Shown one piece after another: positions 33,198-40,776 of a stretch of DNA of 64,000 nucleotides (positions are counted from its first letter, which is position 1; each line of letters opens with the position of its first letter). The position numbers were made by a program, and so were the translations under genes. The notes under the pieces were generated by a model that was not told the origin of the DNA, ran no database searches, and was given only the letters and a program-made list of their open reading frames with translations. Origin of the DNA: Chitinophaga sp. S165 (GTDB lineage Bacteria > Bacteroidota > Bacteroidia > Chitinophagales > Chitinophagaceae); NCBI RefSeq assembly GCF_003182155.1, contig NZ_QGTG01000007.1, forward strand, positions 310,001 to 374,000, read 5' to 3'.

Positions 33198-34700
33198 ATG
33201 CCTAACACAGGTAAGATCAAGCAAATTATCGGTCCCGTGGTGGACGTCCACTTTGATGGAAAGTTGCCCGAAATCTACAACGCACTGGAAATTACCCGCG
33301 AAAATGGTCAGAAGGTAGTGCTGGAAGTACAGCAGCACCTTGGTGAAGACAGCGTTCGTTGCGTAGCAATGGACTCTACAGATGGTTTTGTGAGGGGAAT
33401 GGCAGTTACCGACAAGGGTACTCCAATTAAAATGCCAGTGGGCGATGGCATCAAAGGCCGCTTGTTCAACGTGGTAGGTGAGGCTATTGATGGCTTGGGT
33501 GATGTAGACAGCAGCAATGGTTATCCTATTCACCGTAAGCCGCCTAAATTCGAAGATCTGGCAACAGATACAGAAGTACTGTTCACCGGTATTAAAGTGA
33601 TCGACCTGATCGAGCCTTATGCAAAAGGTGGTAAGATCGGTCTGTTTGGTGGTGCTGGTGTGGGTAAAACCGTATTGATCCAGGAACTGATCAACAACAT
33701 CGCGAAAGGTTACGAAGGTTTGTCCGTATTCGCTGGTGTGGGTGAGCGTACACGTGAGGGTAATGACCTGATGCGTGAAATGATCGAAGCAGGTATCGTA
33801 AAATATGGTGGTAAATTCCTGGAGTCCATGGAACATGGCGGATGGGATCTTACAGCAGTAGACAAGGAAGAACTGAAGAAATCTCAGGCTACCTTCATCT
33901 TCGGTCAGATGAACGAACCTCCTGGCGCACGTGCTCGTGTGGCTTTATCTGGTCTGACAATGGCAGAATATTTCCGTGATGGAGATGGTACTGCAGGTGG
34001 TGGTAAGGATATCCTGTTCTTCGTTGACAACATCTTCCGTTTCACCCAGGCAGGTTCTGAAGTATCCGCGCTGTTAGGCCGTATGCCTTCTGCGGTGGGT
34101 TATCAGCCTACACTGGCTACAGAGATGGGTCTGATGCAGGAGCGTATCACTTCTACCAAAAATGGTTCAATCACTTCCGTACAGGCCGTTTACGTACCTG
34201 CGGATGACTTGACTGACCCTGCTCCGGCTACAACATTCGCCCACCTGGATGCTACTACGGTACTGGATCGTAAGATCTCCGACCTTGGTATCTACCCTGC
34301 TGTGAGCCCGCTGGATTCAACTTCCCGCATCCTGTCTCCGAACATCGTAGGTGAAGCGCATTACAACTGTGCTCAGAGAGTGAAAATGATCCTTCAGCGT
34401 TATAAAGAACTGCAGGACATCATCGCGATCCTGGGTATGGATGAACTGAGCGACGAAGATAAACTGACAGTATCCCGTGCACGTCGTGTACAGCGTTTCC
34501 TGTCTCAGCCATTCCACGTAGCAGAACAGTTCACTGGTCTGAAAGGTGTACTGGTACCTATCGAAGAAACTATCCGTGGTTTCAACATGATCATGGACGG
34601 TGAAGTAGATGAGTATCCTGAAGCAGCATTCAACCTGGTAGGTAACATCGACGCAGCTATCGAGAAAGGTAAGAAACTGCTGGAAGCAGCTAAAAACTAA
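33198..34700 (+). CDS. atpD: F1Fo ATP synthase subunit beta
   Basis: A 500-residue catalytic subunit. Walker A GGAGVGKT is at 151-158, and GERTREGNDL and the signature ALLGRMPSAVGYQPTLATEMG are present. The length is slightly above the usual 460-480. It catalyses ATP synthesis in the F1 head. Only atpC follows (24 bp later); the other subunits are not in the window, as is common in Bacteroidota, where atpDC is a separate operon. Codon use is more biased than in its neighbours, as expected for high expression. Confidence 0.98.
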   Translation: MPNTGKIKQIIGPVVDVHFDGKLPEIYNALEITRENGQKVVLEVQQHLGEDSVRCVAMDSTDGFVRGMAVTDKGTPIKMPVGDGIKGRLFNVVGEAIDGLGDVDSSNGYPIHRKPPKFEDLATDTEVLFTGIKVIDLIEPYAKGGKIGLFGGAGVGKTVLIQELINNIAKGYEGLSVFAGVGERTREGNDLMREMIEAGIVKYGGKFLESMEHGGWDLTAVDKEELKKSQATFIFGQMNEPPGARARVALSGLTMAEYFRDGDGTAGGGKDILFFVDNIFRFTQAGSEVSALLGRMPSAVGYQPTLATEMGLMQERITSTKNGSITSVQAVYVPADDLTDPAPATTFAHLDATTVLDRKISDLGIYPAVSPLDSTSRILSPNIVGEAHYNCAQRVKMILQRYKELQDIIAILGMDELSDEDKLTVSRARRVQRFLSQPFHVAEQFTGLKGVLVPIEETIRGFNMIMDGEVDEYPEAAFNLVGNIDAAIEKGKKLLEAAKN

Positions 34701-34724
34701 TATTTTTCACCCTTAACTTTTAAT

Positions 34725-34976
34725 ATGTTATTAGAAGTATTAACACCTGAAAGAAAACTGTATTCCGGCGAAGTGTATGGTGTACAGCTGCCAGGCATTG
34801 ACGGTCTCTTTGAAGTGCTGGACAGGCACGCACCGTTGATCGCTGCCCTGGGTAAAGGCAGGATGAAGGTGCTGAAAGATAAGTCACAGAGCGAATTCTA
34901 TAACATAGAAGGTGGTTTTGTTGAAGTATACAGAAATAAAGCGACTGTGCTTGTAGAAGGTGCGGAAGTGAAATAA
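34725..34976 (+). CDS. atpC: F1Fo ATP synthase subunit epsilon, short form
   Basis: An 83-residue protein. It contains the N-terminal beta-sandwich domain of epsilon (LEVLTPERKLYSGEV, PGIDGLFEVLDRHAPLIAAL, GGFVEVYRNKATVLVE) but stops before the C-terminal helical hairpin of about 50 residues that inhibits ATP hydrolysis in other bacteria. The short form is usual in Bacteroidota. Operon with atpD; terminator 12 bases after the stop. Confidence 0.93.
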   Translation: MLLEVLTPERKLYSGEVYGVQLPGIDGLFEVLDRHAPLIAALGKGRMKVLKDKSQSEFYNIEGGFVEVYRNKATVLVEGAEVK

Positions 34977-34988
34977 ATATTTCGTTGT

Positions 34989-35030
34989 AAAAAGAAACAG
35001 GCCGGGTAGGATTACCCGGCCTTTCTTTTT
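34989..35030 (+). terminator. Intrinsic terminator of atpDC
   Basis: A 9-bp GC-rich stem (35000-35008 with 35013-35021), extended by A/T pairs and ended by TTTCTTTTT. Confidence 0.92.
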
Positions 35031-35611
35031 GTCCTAACTATTCCAATCTAATTAATAAATAACCCTGTTTAGGGGCGCAGCAAGATTACTGGCCAGGGCG
35101 TTGCACAAATCAGGTCCAGGCTGCGCAGAAAATGAATTCTGCTGCGGCACTAGGGCCTGTTCCTATGAAAATGAATATTTTATGTCTCTTGAATGATTTT
35201 ATTGCTTAAACCGTTTAAAAACAAAGTCCGGACCCATTGAAAAAAGGGTCACTACTTATGTCAATTGTTTTAGATTTTTGTTATATATCCAGGAAGGTGT
35301 AAACGTGATCTGGTTTGTCCTTCATAGGTATTGTATTCGTTTCGGCTTATATTAGTTCCCTTCCCTACGGTGTCCTATAGCAGGTTTACAAACAACAGAA
35401 TGCTCTGACTACATTACTTTTTTGCTTAAGCAAGATATTTGATTTTTTTTAAATATCCTCGTTTGGGACAAGGGGGGATGACAATGGTAATGCACCCACA
35501 GACGTTAGTCATTGTGGCTCAAAGTGTAGGCCTATAATAATTTTTTTAACTTTTTTTTCCACAAGTGGTATTAATGCTGGTTTACCGGCATACGGAGGAG
35601 GATATACGTTG
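35031..35611. other. 581-bp non-coding gap between atpC and yqgE
   Basis: No gene recognised. Small dyads are visible: GCAGAA-N6-TTCTGC at 35125-35142, GACCC-N10-GGGTC at 35231-35250, and the abutting palindromes TTGCTTAAGCAA (35422-35433) and GATATTT-N10-AAATATC (35434-35457). I could not assign any of them to a known RNA family. Confidence 0.5.
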
Positions 35612-36166
35612 TTAATTCAACAGTGGATCTATCGGGAAATTGGCCATGATGGCAAAGTTACTGCCCAGGTTCTTCAAAGCCTGCTGCCATATATTTTGTT
35701 CCTTTTCTTCAAATATGATCGGCACATTACTTTCTGACAGGATCCATGACTTTTCATTCAGCTCATTTTCAAGCTGTCCGCCACTCCAACCGGAATAGCC
35801 AATAAAGAATTTGATCTTGTTTAAGTCCAGCTGGCCGTTATTGATCAATGATACTACCTGATCAAACTCTCCACCCCAATACACTCCGTGCTGAATTTCA
35901 AAGCCGCCTCTGATCAGCTCCGGCTGCTGATGTATGAAATGGATGGTATCTATCTGTACCGGACCTCCGTAGTAAATTTTAATATCGTTTACAAGTACTT
36001 CGGGTACAAGGTCACTTAACTGTTGGTCAAACAGCTTGTTGATCACAAAACCAAAACTGCCTTTGTTTTCCTGATGTTCGCATAGTAATACAACGGTGCG
36101 GGCAAAGTTCTGATCTTTAAGAAAAGGGTCCGCTATCAACAATATCCCAGGCGCTAAAGAAACCAT
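35612..36166 (-). CDS. YqgE/AlgH family protein (UPF0301)
   Basis: A 184-residue protein. The start at 36164-36166 (MVSLAPGILLIADPFLKDQNFARTV in outline) gives the family N-terminus, with GILL.A.P.L.D.NF.RTVVLL and the later GYSGWSGGQLENEL. The family has a compact alpha/beta fold with no established biochemical activity. It is monocistronic, with a TAAATTTG box upstream. Confidence 0.9.
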   Translation of the reverse strand: MVSLAPGILLIADPFLKDQNFARTVVLLCEHQENKGSFGFVINKLFDQQLSDLVPEVLVNDIKIYYGGPVQIDTIHFIHQQPELIRGGFEIQHGVYWGGEFDQVVSLINNGQLDLNKIKFFIGYSGWSGGQLENELNEKSWILSESNVPIIFEEKEQNIWQQALKNLGSNFAIMANFPIDPLLN

Positions 36167-36190
36167 AACACAAACAATTTTATCACTAAC

Positions 36191-36198
36191 CAAATTTA
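36191..36198 (-). promoter_or_regulatory. TAAATTTG -7 box for yqgE
   Basis: A TAnnTTTG match 24 bases before the ATG at 36166. Confidence 0.4.
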
Positions 36199-36289
36199 AC
36201 TAATTGAAAGCAAGTATAATAGTATTTATTCCAGATTTACTTGCCAGAATCATCTATTATTTAAGTGAGCAGGGAAAGCTTGGAGAGAG

Positions 36290-36419
36290 CGGTATAAAAA
36301 GTAAAAGGAGGCTAGAAAGCCTCCTTACCATTTTATCAACCAAAATCTAAATCGCTTATGGAAACGAATCCATGTCGATGTATGTAGAAATTTAAAAATT
36401 GCTAGTTTGTATAAACCAG
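36290..36419 (-). ncRNA. Candidate small RNA of about 130 nt
   Basis: On the minus strand TTTG (36450-36453), a 17-base spacer and TAAATTTG (36425-36432) form a promoter-like pair. About 95 bases downstream a 9-bp stem with a 4-base loop (36305-36326) is followed by TTTTACTTTTTAT. No protein-coding frame of useful length lies between. There is no experimental or homology support. Confidence 0.3.
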
Positions 36420-36660
36420 TACATCAAATTTAGTACCAGTTTGATAAGGCAAATGTACAGAAGATTGGGGAATTACAAGTATTATTTCCCAGTTAAAATT
36501 ACGTTAAAGTGATGTTTTATTGCTAAAGTGAATACAGTTAACGGTTTAGAGAGATTAATTTTGTATTAACGTTGCTATAGCAAATAATGATTTTTAACAG
36601 TTCCGGTGCTGGTACCCTCAGGGTTTGTGAGTATCTTGTGCGCCTTACTATCGATGTAGC

Positions 36661-38028
36661 ATGGTACCATTGAAGAAAGTATTTCCCATTATTGTGGTGT
36701 TAATTACCCTGTCGTTACTGGGTATCATCTGGATACAGGTAAACTGGATATATAACGCCTCTATTGTTCGGCGTGAACAGATGGAACAAAAGGCCGTAGA
36801 GGTTATGAATAACGTGCGTGAACAGATGCTTGCACGTAAAGCTCCTCCTATGCGTTTTAAAGTGGATGGTGCACACATCAGGCCTACCGACAAAGGGCTG
36901 GCTATCGATAAATATGAGATAACCAATACGATAGACCTGAATGTAAATGTAAGTGACCGCTTTACGATAGATGAAGTGCAGAAACTGATATCTGGCGGGC
37001 TTCGCAAAGAACATCTGGACACTACGTTTGAATTTGCCATTCTCGGAAAAGGATATTTTGGTAACAGTAACGGTGTTAAGATGCAGTCCAGTGGCTTTAC
37101 CCGCATGGTGGAAAGCGCCGGAAGGGATAGTATGGATTATTTATTCCAGTATATCCCGCTATTGAACAGTTTCGAATATGCCACAGGCGAAACCGAGACA
37201 TTACTGGTTGTACAACCGAAGAATAATTTCCTGTTGTTATTATCACTGGGAAGGATGATGGCAGGTGGTCTGTTATTCACTGCGGTCATTATTACAGCAT
37301 TCATCCTAACGATCCGTACAATGCTGAATCAGAAGAAGATCTCCGAGATCAAATCTGACTTCATCAATAACATGACCCATGAACTGAAAACGCCATTGGC
37401 TACTATCTCGCTTGCCATCGATGCGATCGGCAATGAAAAGGTCATGGACAATAAAGAAAAGATCCGCTACTTCTCCGGCATTATCAAGGAAGAGAACAAA
37501 CGCATGAATAAGCAGGTAGAGAGTATCCTGCAATCTGCTTTGCTGGAGAAAAATGAAATATCACTGAATCTGCAGGTCACTGATGTACATGATGTGATAT
37601 CTCACACAGTAGAGAACCTGCAGTTGCAGCTGGCTTCTAAACAAGGACAGGTAGAGCTTCGCCTGGATGCTATCAATCCTATTATCATGGCAGATGATGT
37701 GCATTTCTCCAACGTTATATTCAACCTGCTTGATAACGCTATCAAGTATTCCAAAGAGCACCTGGAAGTGGTGATCTCCACATATAGCACACGCAAGAGC
37801 CTCGTTATTACAATCGCTGATAACGGTATCGGTATGAGCCGTGATACGATTTCCCGTATCTTTGAAAAATTCTATCGTGCACATACAGGTAATGTGCATA
37901 ATGTGAAAGGATTCGGATTGGGACTAAGTTATGTGAAAGCTATCGTCGATGCCCATAAGGGTAAGATCAAAGTGGAGAGCGCAGTAGGAAAGGGTAGCAA
38001 GTTTACAATGGAGTTTCCACAAGAATAA
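36661..38028 (+). CDS. Sensor histidine kinase (RprX-like)
   Basis: A 455-residue two-helix membrane kinase: helices at about 8-29 and 195-218 enclose a periplasmic sensor domain. HisKA has FINNMTHELKTPL with His240, and the ATPase domain has LLDNAIKYS (N box), DNGIGM (G1) and GFGLGLSY (G2). All catalytic motifs are intact. The overall layout resembles RprX of Bacteroides. No response regulator is adjacent. An RprY-like regulator lies at 54849-55601 and could be its partner. Confidence 0.88.
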   Translation: MVPLKKVFPIIVVLITLSLLGIIWIQVNWIYNASIVRREQMEQKAVEVMNNVREQMLARKAPPMRFKVDGAHIRPTDKGLAIDKYEITNTIDLNVNVSDRFTIDEVQKLISGGLRKEHLDTTFEFAILGKGYFGNSNGVKMQSSGFTRMVESAGRDSMDYLFQYIPLLNSFEYATGETETLLVVQPKNNFLLLLSLGRMMAGGLLFTAVIITAFILTIRTMLNQKKISEIKSDFINNMTHELKTPLATISLAIDAIGNEKVMDNKEKIRYFSGIIKEENKRMNKQVESILQSALLEKNEISLNLQVTDVHDVISHTVENLQLQLASKQGQVELRLDAINPIIMADDVHFSNVIFNLLDNAIKYSKEHLEVVISTYSTRKSLVITIADNGIGMSRDTISRIFEKFYRAHTGNVHNVKGFGLGLSYVKAIVDAHKGKIKVESAVGKGSKFTMEFPQE

Positions 38029-38122
38029 ATAAACGATCAGAAAATAAAATTGATCATCAGGAATTGAACAATGCGATTGCTGATGATCAATATTTCATTC
38101 CTGATTTTTCAATAGATTAGTT

Positions 38123-38935
38123 ATGGCATTAATTGAAAAAGAACTAGCGCATTTTAAACATCCTATTGCCGTTCCTGGTATGGGAGTAGCAATGCAGGAA
38201 AAGCTGAAGGAAACACGTATACTGGTAGTTGGCGCCGGCGGACTCGGATCTCCGGTGATCCAGTATTTAAGCGCCAGCGGTGTTGGTGTGATCGGCATTG
38301 CCGATTATGGTGTGATCAATGATGAAGATATGCACAGACAACCGCTGTACCTGATGCAGGACCAGCGCAAACATAAAGCGAAGATGGCCGCCAGCCGTCT
38401 GTGGGCCAGCAACCCCTTTACCAAACATTATCCTTTACTGTTACAGGTAAAACCAGATAATATAAAACAGCTGCTGGAAGGTATGGACCTTGTTATTGAC
38501 TGTTCTCAACATGCTGCTACGCATCTTGTGATCAATGACGCATGTATATCGCAGGGTAAGCCTTTTGTGGTAGGCGAAGTACATAACTGGGTATCCTGGT
38601 GGGCAGGTTTTAATATCGCCCCTGTAAGCGGAGATGCTGCTGCCTCTTATCGTTGTGCAATGGAGCTGATAGATGACCATCGTAATTTCGATGCCGGTGC
38701 TATCGGTGTAACACATGGCGCTACAGGAATGATGATCGTAAATGAAGTGTTGAAGTTTATTGCCGGTGTTCCTGATGGACTGGCGAATAAGTTTTATAGC
38801 ATGAATTTCCTGCATAATACCTATGGGGTAAGCACGCTGACTCCTAATGCTGCGATACTGGCAGATACAAGGGCGAAAGGCGTGTTAACTGCCGACGACT
38901 ATGGTCTGGACCTCGTGCCTGATATTGAAGATTAA
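38123..38935 (+). CDS. ThiF/MoeB-like E1 adenylyltransferase without zinc cysteines
   Basis: A 270-residue Rossmann protein. The nucleotide loop GAGGLG is at 37-42, Asp61 and Arg72-Gln73 (HRQPLY) fit the ATP-binding consensus, and VTHGATGMMIVNEVLKFIAG matches the MoeB C-terminal helix. Of the two CxxC zinc pairs of MoeB, only one Cys (Cys178, in SYRC) remains. It may adenylate a sulfur-carrier-like protein, but none is encoded nearby. Homologues near thiamine or molybdopterin genes would be informative; here the neighbours are unrelated. Confidence 0.78.
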   Translation: MALIEKELAHFKHPIAVPGMGVAMQEKLKETRILVVGAGGLGSPVIQYLSASGVGVIGIADYGVINDEDMHRQPLYLMQDQRKHKAKMAASRLWASNPFTKHYPLLLQVKPDNIKQLLEGMDLVIDCSQHAATHLVINDACISQGKPFVVGEVHNWVSWWAGFNIAPVSGDAAASYRCAMELIDDHRNFDAGAIGVTHGATGMMIVNEVLKFIAGVPDGLANKFYSMNFLHNTYGVSTLTPNAAILADTRAKGVLTADDYGLDLVPDIED

Positions 38936-38944
38936 ATGTAACGC

Positions 38945-39748
38945 ATGTTCCGAAAACTGAAATTACGCCCCATACTTTCCTGGATACTTGCCATCTATCT
39001 GATAGGTGGCGTTGTATTGTATTTCCTGCAGAAGAAGTTGATCTTCCATCCTGAACCGCTGTCTGCAGACTATACTTTCAAATACGATATTCCATTTGAG
39101 GAAATGCGTATCCGTCTCAATGATAAAGCGACGTTGAGCGCAGTGTTATTCAAGGCAGATGCCCCTAAAGGGATGGTTGTGTACTTCCATGGCAATGCGA
39201 GGAATATCTCCAAATACGCGAGTAAGGCGAAACACTTTATTGATCATGGCTATAGTGTGCTGATGATGGATTATCCCGGTTATGGGAAATCTACAGGCCC
39301 TTTAACGGAAGCCGCTATATATGCTAATGCATTGGAGATGTACAGAGTGGCCAGGAAATTCTTTCCGCCGGATAGTATTCTTCTTTACGGAAGATCACTG
39401 GGGACAGGTGTGGCTGCACAACTGGCCACTGTCAGGGATTGTAAGAGACTGGTGCTGGAAGCGCCGTATTATAACATGACTGATATGGCTATGCGGATGG
39501 CGCCCATCTACCCGTATGGTTATATGCTGGAGTACAAATTCCCTACAGATGAATATCTGCCTAAAGTAACAGCTCCCATTGTGATCATCCATGGAACGGA
39601 CGATCACACAATACCGCTGACATCTGGTAAAAAACTGGAGAGATTCCTGAAACCGGGAGACAAGTTTATTCCCATCCCGGGCGCTGATCATAATAACCTG
39701 GACAACTATCCGGCGTATGGCAAGGCCTTAGATATCGCGTTGCAGTAA
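38945..39748 (+). CDS. Membrane-anchored alpha/beta hydrolase (BEM46-like)
   Basis: A 267-residue protein with one N-terminal membrane helix (about 10-30). The oxyanion motif is HGNARN, the nucleophile Ser151 lies in GRSLGTG, and the acid and base are in IIHGTDDHTIPL and GADHNNL. The substrate is unknown. It starts 10 bp after the ThiF-like gene, so the two are probably co-transcribed, and its last 21 bases overlap the end of the convergent ldcA gene. Confidence 0.85.
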   Translation: MFRKLKLRPILSWILAIYLIGGVVLYFLQKKLIFHPEPLSADYTFKYDIPFEEMRIRLNDKATLSAVLFKADAPKGMVVYFHGNARNISKYASKAKHFIDHGYSVLMMDYPGYGKSTGPLTEAAIYANALEMYRVARKFFPPDSILLYGRSLGTGVAAQLATVRDCKRLVLEAPYYNMTDMAMRMAPIYPYGYMLEYKFPTDEYLPKVTAPIVIIHGTDDHTIPLTSGKKLERFLKPGDKFIPIPGADHNNLDNYPAYGKALDIALQ

Positions 39749-40639
39749 TTTACCCTGTCTGGCAGTAACATGCAGTTCATGCGATAGCCCTATTTTCAGG
39801 GAATAGTTCTCGTGCGTATGACCTACCGGGAAACCAAAACAAACCGGGTAGTCGTAATCCTGCACGATATTCCTGATGATCTCGTATTCAGTCTGACCAA
39901 AAGGCGTTTCAGTCTCTTTACCATCTGTAAACGACCCTATTACCAGTCCGGCGAGGTCTTCCAGCCATCCGGCCCTTTTCAGGTTGTACATCATACGGTC
40001 AACGTTGTACCGGTACTCGCCGATATCTTCCAGGAAAAGGATCTTTCCTTTCGTATCCGGCTGTGAATCAGTACCTGACAGGTTTGCTAACAGGGAAAGG
40101 TTCCCGCCGATCAGTTTACCGGTGGCCTTGCCAGTACGGTTCAGTTCATGCGGCGCACTGGTATAGCGGTAAGGGGTACCTTTCAGCGCCAGGCGGAGAC
40201 TGTCAACATATTCATTTTCCACTGTTTCCGGCCTGATACCGCTGCACATCATGGAGTGAATAGTTGGAATGCCGTATTGGTTGTGAATGTGTGTATGGAG
40301 CGCCGTGATGTCGCTGTACCCGCAGATCCATTTCGGATGTTTACGGAACTGCTTGAAATCCAGGTCGTCCAGGATGCACACCATGCCATAACCACCACGA
40401 CCAAAGATAATGGCCTTAATATCCGGATCGTCCAGCATGTCCTGCAGCTCTTCCAGCCGCAGCTCATCCGGAGCGGAAAAATTATGGAAACTGGTGCCTA
40501 CCGTGATGCCCAGGTGTACCTGGTAACCCCAGGAACTGATCACTCCAGCGGCGTATTCTGCTGCCTGCTGCTCCATTTTACTACTGCTGCAGGTGATGCC
40601 TATAAGATCACCTTTTTTGAGGTATGGCGGAATTCTCAT
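39728..40639 (-). CDS. ldcA: LD-carboxypeptidase (peptidase S66)
   Basis: A 303-residue enzyme that removes the terminal D-Ala from murein tetrapeptides during peptidoglycan recycling. The S66 motifs are present: nucleophile Ser109 in GYSDIT, Glu in LEDIGEYRYNVDRM and His in PVGHTHEN. FGRGGYGM near 79 is typical. No signal peptide, so cytoplasmic. Its 3' end overlaps the convergent hydrolase gene by 21 bp. Confidence 0.88.
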   Translation of the reverse strand: MRIPPYLKKGDLIGITCSSSKMEQQAAEYAAGVISSWGYQVHLGITVGTSFHNFSAPDELRLEELQDMLDDPDIKAIIFGRGGYGMVCILDDLDFKQFRKHPKWICGYSDITALHTHIHNQYGIPTIHSMMCSGIRPETVENEYVDSLRLALKGTPYRYTSAPHELNRTGKATGKLIGGNLSLLANLSGTDSQPDTKGKILFLEDIGEYRYNVDRMMYNLKRAGWLEDLAGLVIGSFTDGKETETPFGQTEYEIIRNIVQDYDYPVCFGFPVGHTHENYSLKIGLSHELHVTARQGKLLQRDI

Positions 40640-40655
40640 TGTTCTATGCTTTAAT

Positions 40656-40663
40656 TACCTTTG
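40656..40663 (+). promoter_or_regulatory. TACCTTTG -7 box for metG
   Basis: A TAnnTTTG match in the gap between ldcA and metG. It would give a leader of about 105 bases. Confidence 0.45.
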
Positions 40664-40776
40664 CTGACTATTTGGGGGCGAAATCCCAATCCCGATAGGG
40701 CTAAGTTGATAAATACTTTTCGCTCTTCCAAAACCAAAAACAGAATTTCGATTATTTAAGCATTCTTTAAGCGAAC

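Larger units (their letters stand above)
36167..36660. other. 494-bp divergent gap with a possible small RNA
   Basis: The gap contains the yqgE promoter box, a hairpin at 36305-36326, and on the minus strand a promoter-like pair at 36425-36453. A nine-codon plus-strand frame at 36358-36387 is present but probably meaningless. See the ncRNA entry. Confidence 0.5.

Noticed and set aside
33171..33836. 221-codon minus-strand open frame over atpD
   Set aside because: An antisense shadow of the biased codon use in atpD. There is no start context or recognisable protein.
35031..35200. Possible tRNA-like or regulatory RNA after atpC
   Set aside because: Small dyads are present, but I found no cloverleaf, T-loop sequence or CCA end, and no match to an RNA family I know.
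36358..36387. Nine-codon frame METNPCRCM as leader peptide
   Set aside because: No regulatory gene follows in a suitable position and the same DNA is better explained as part of a possible minus-strand RNA.
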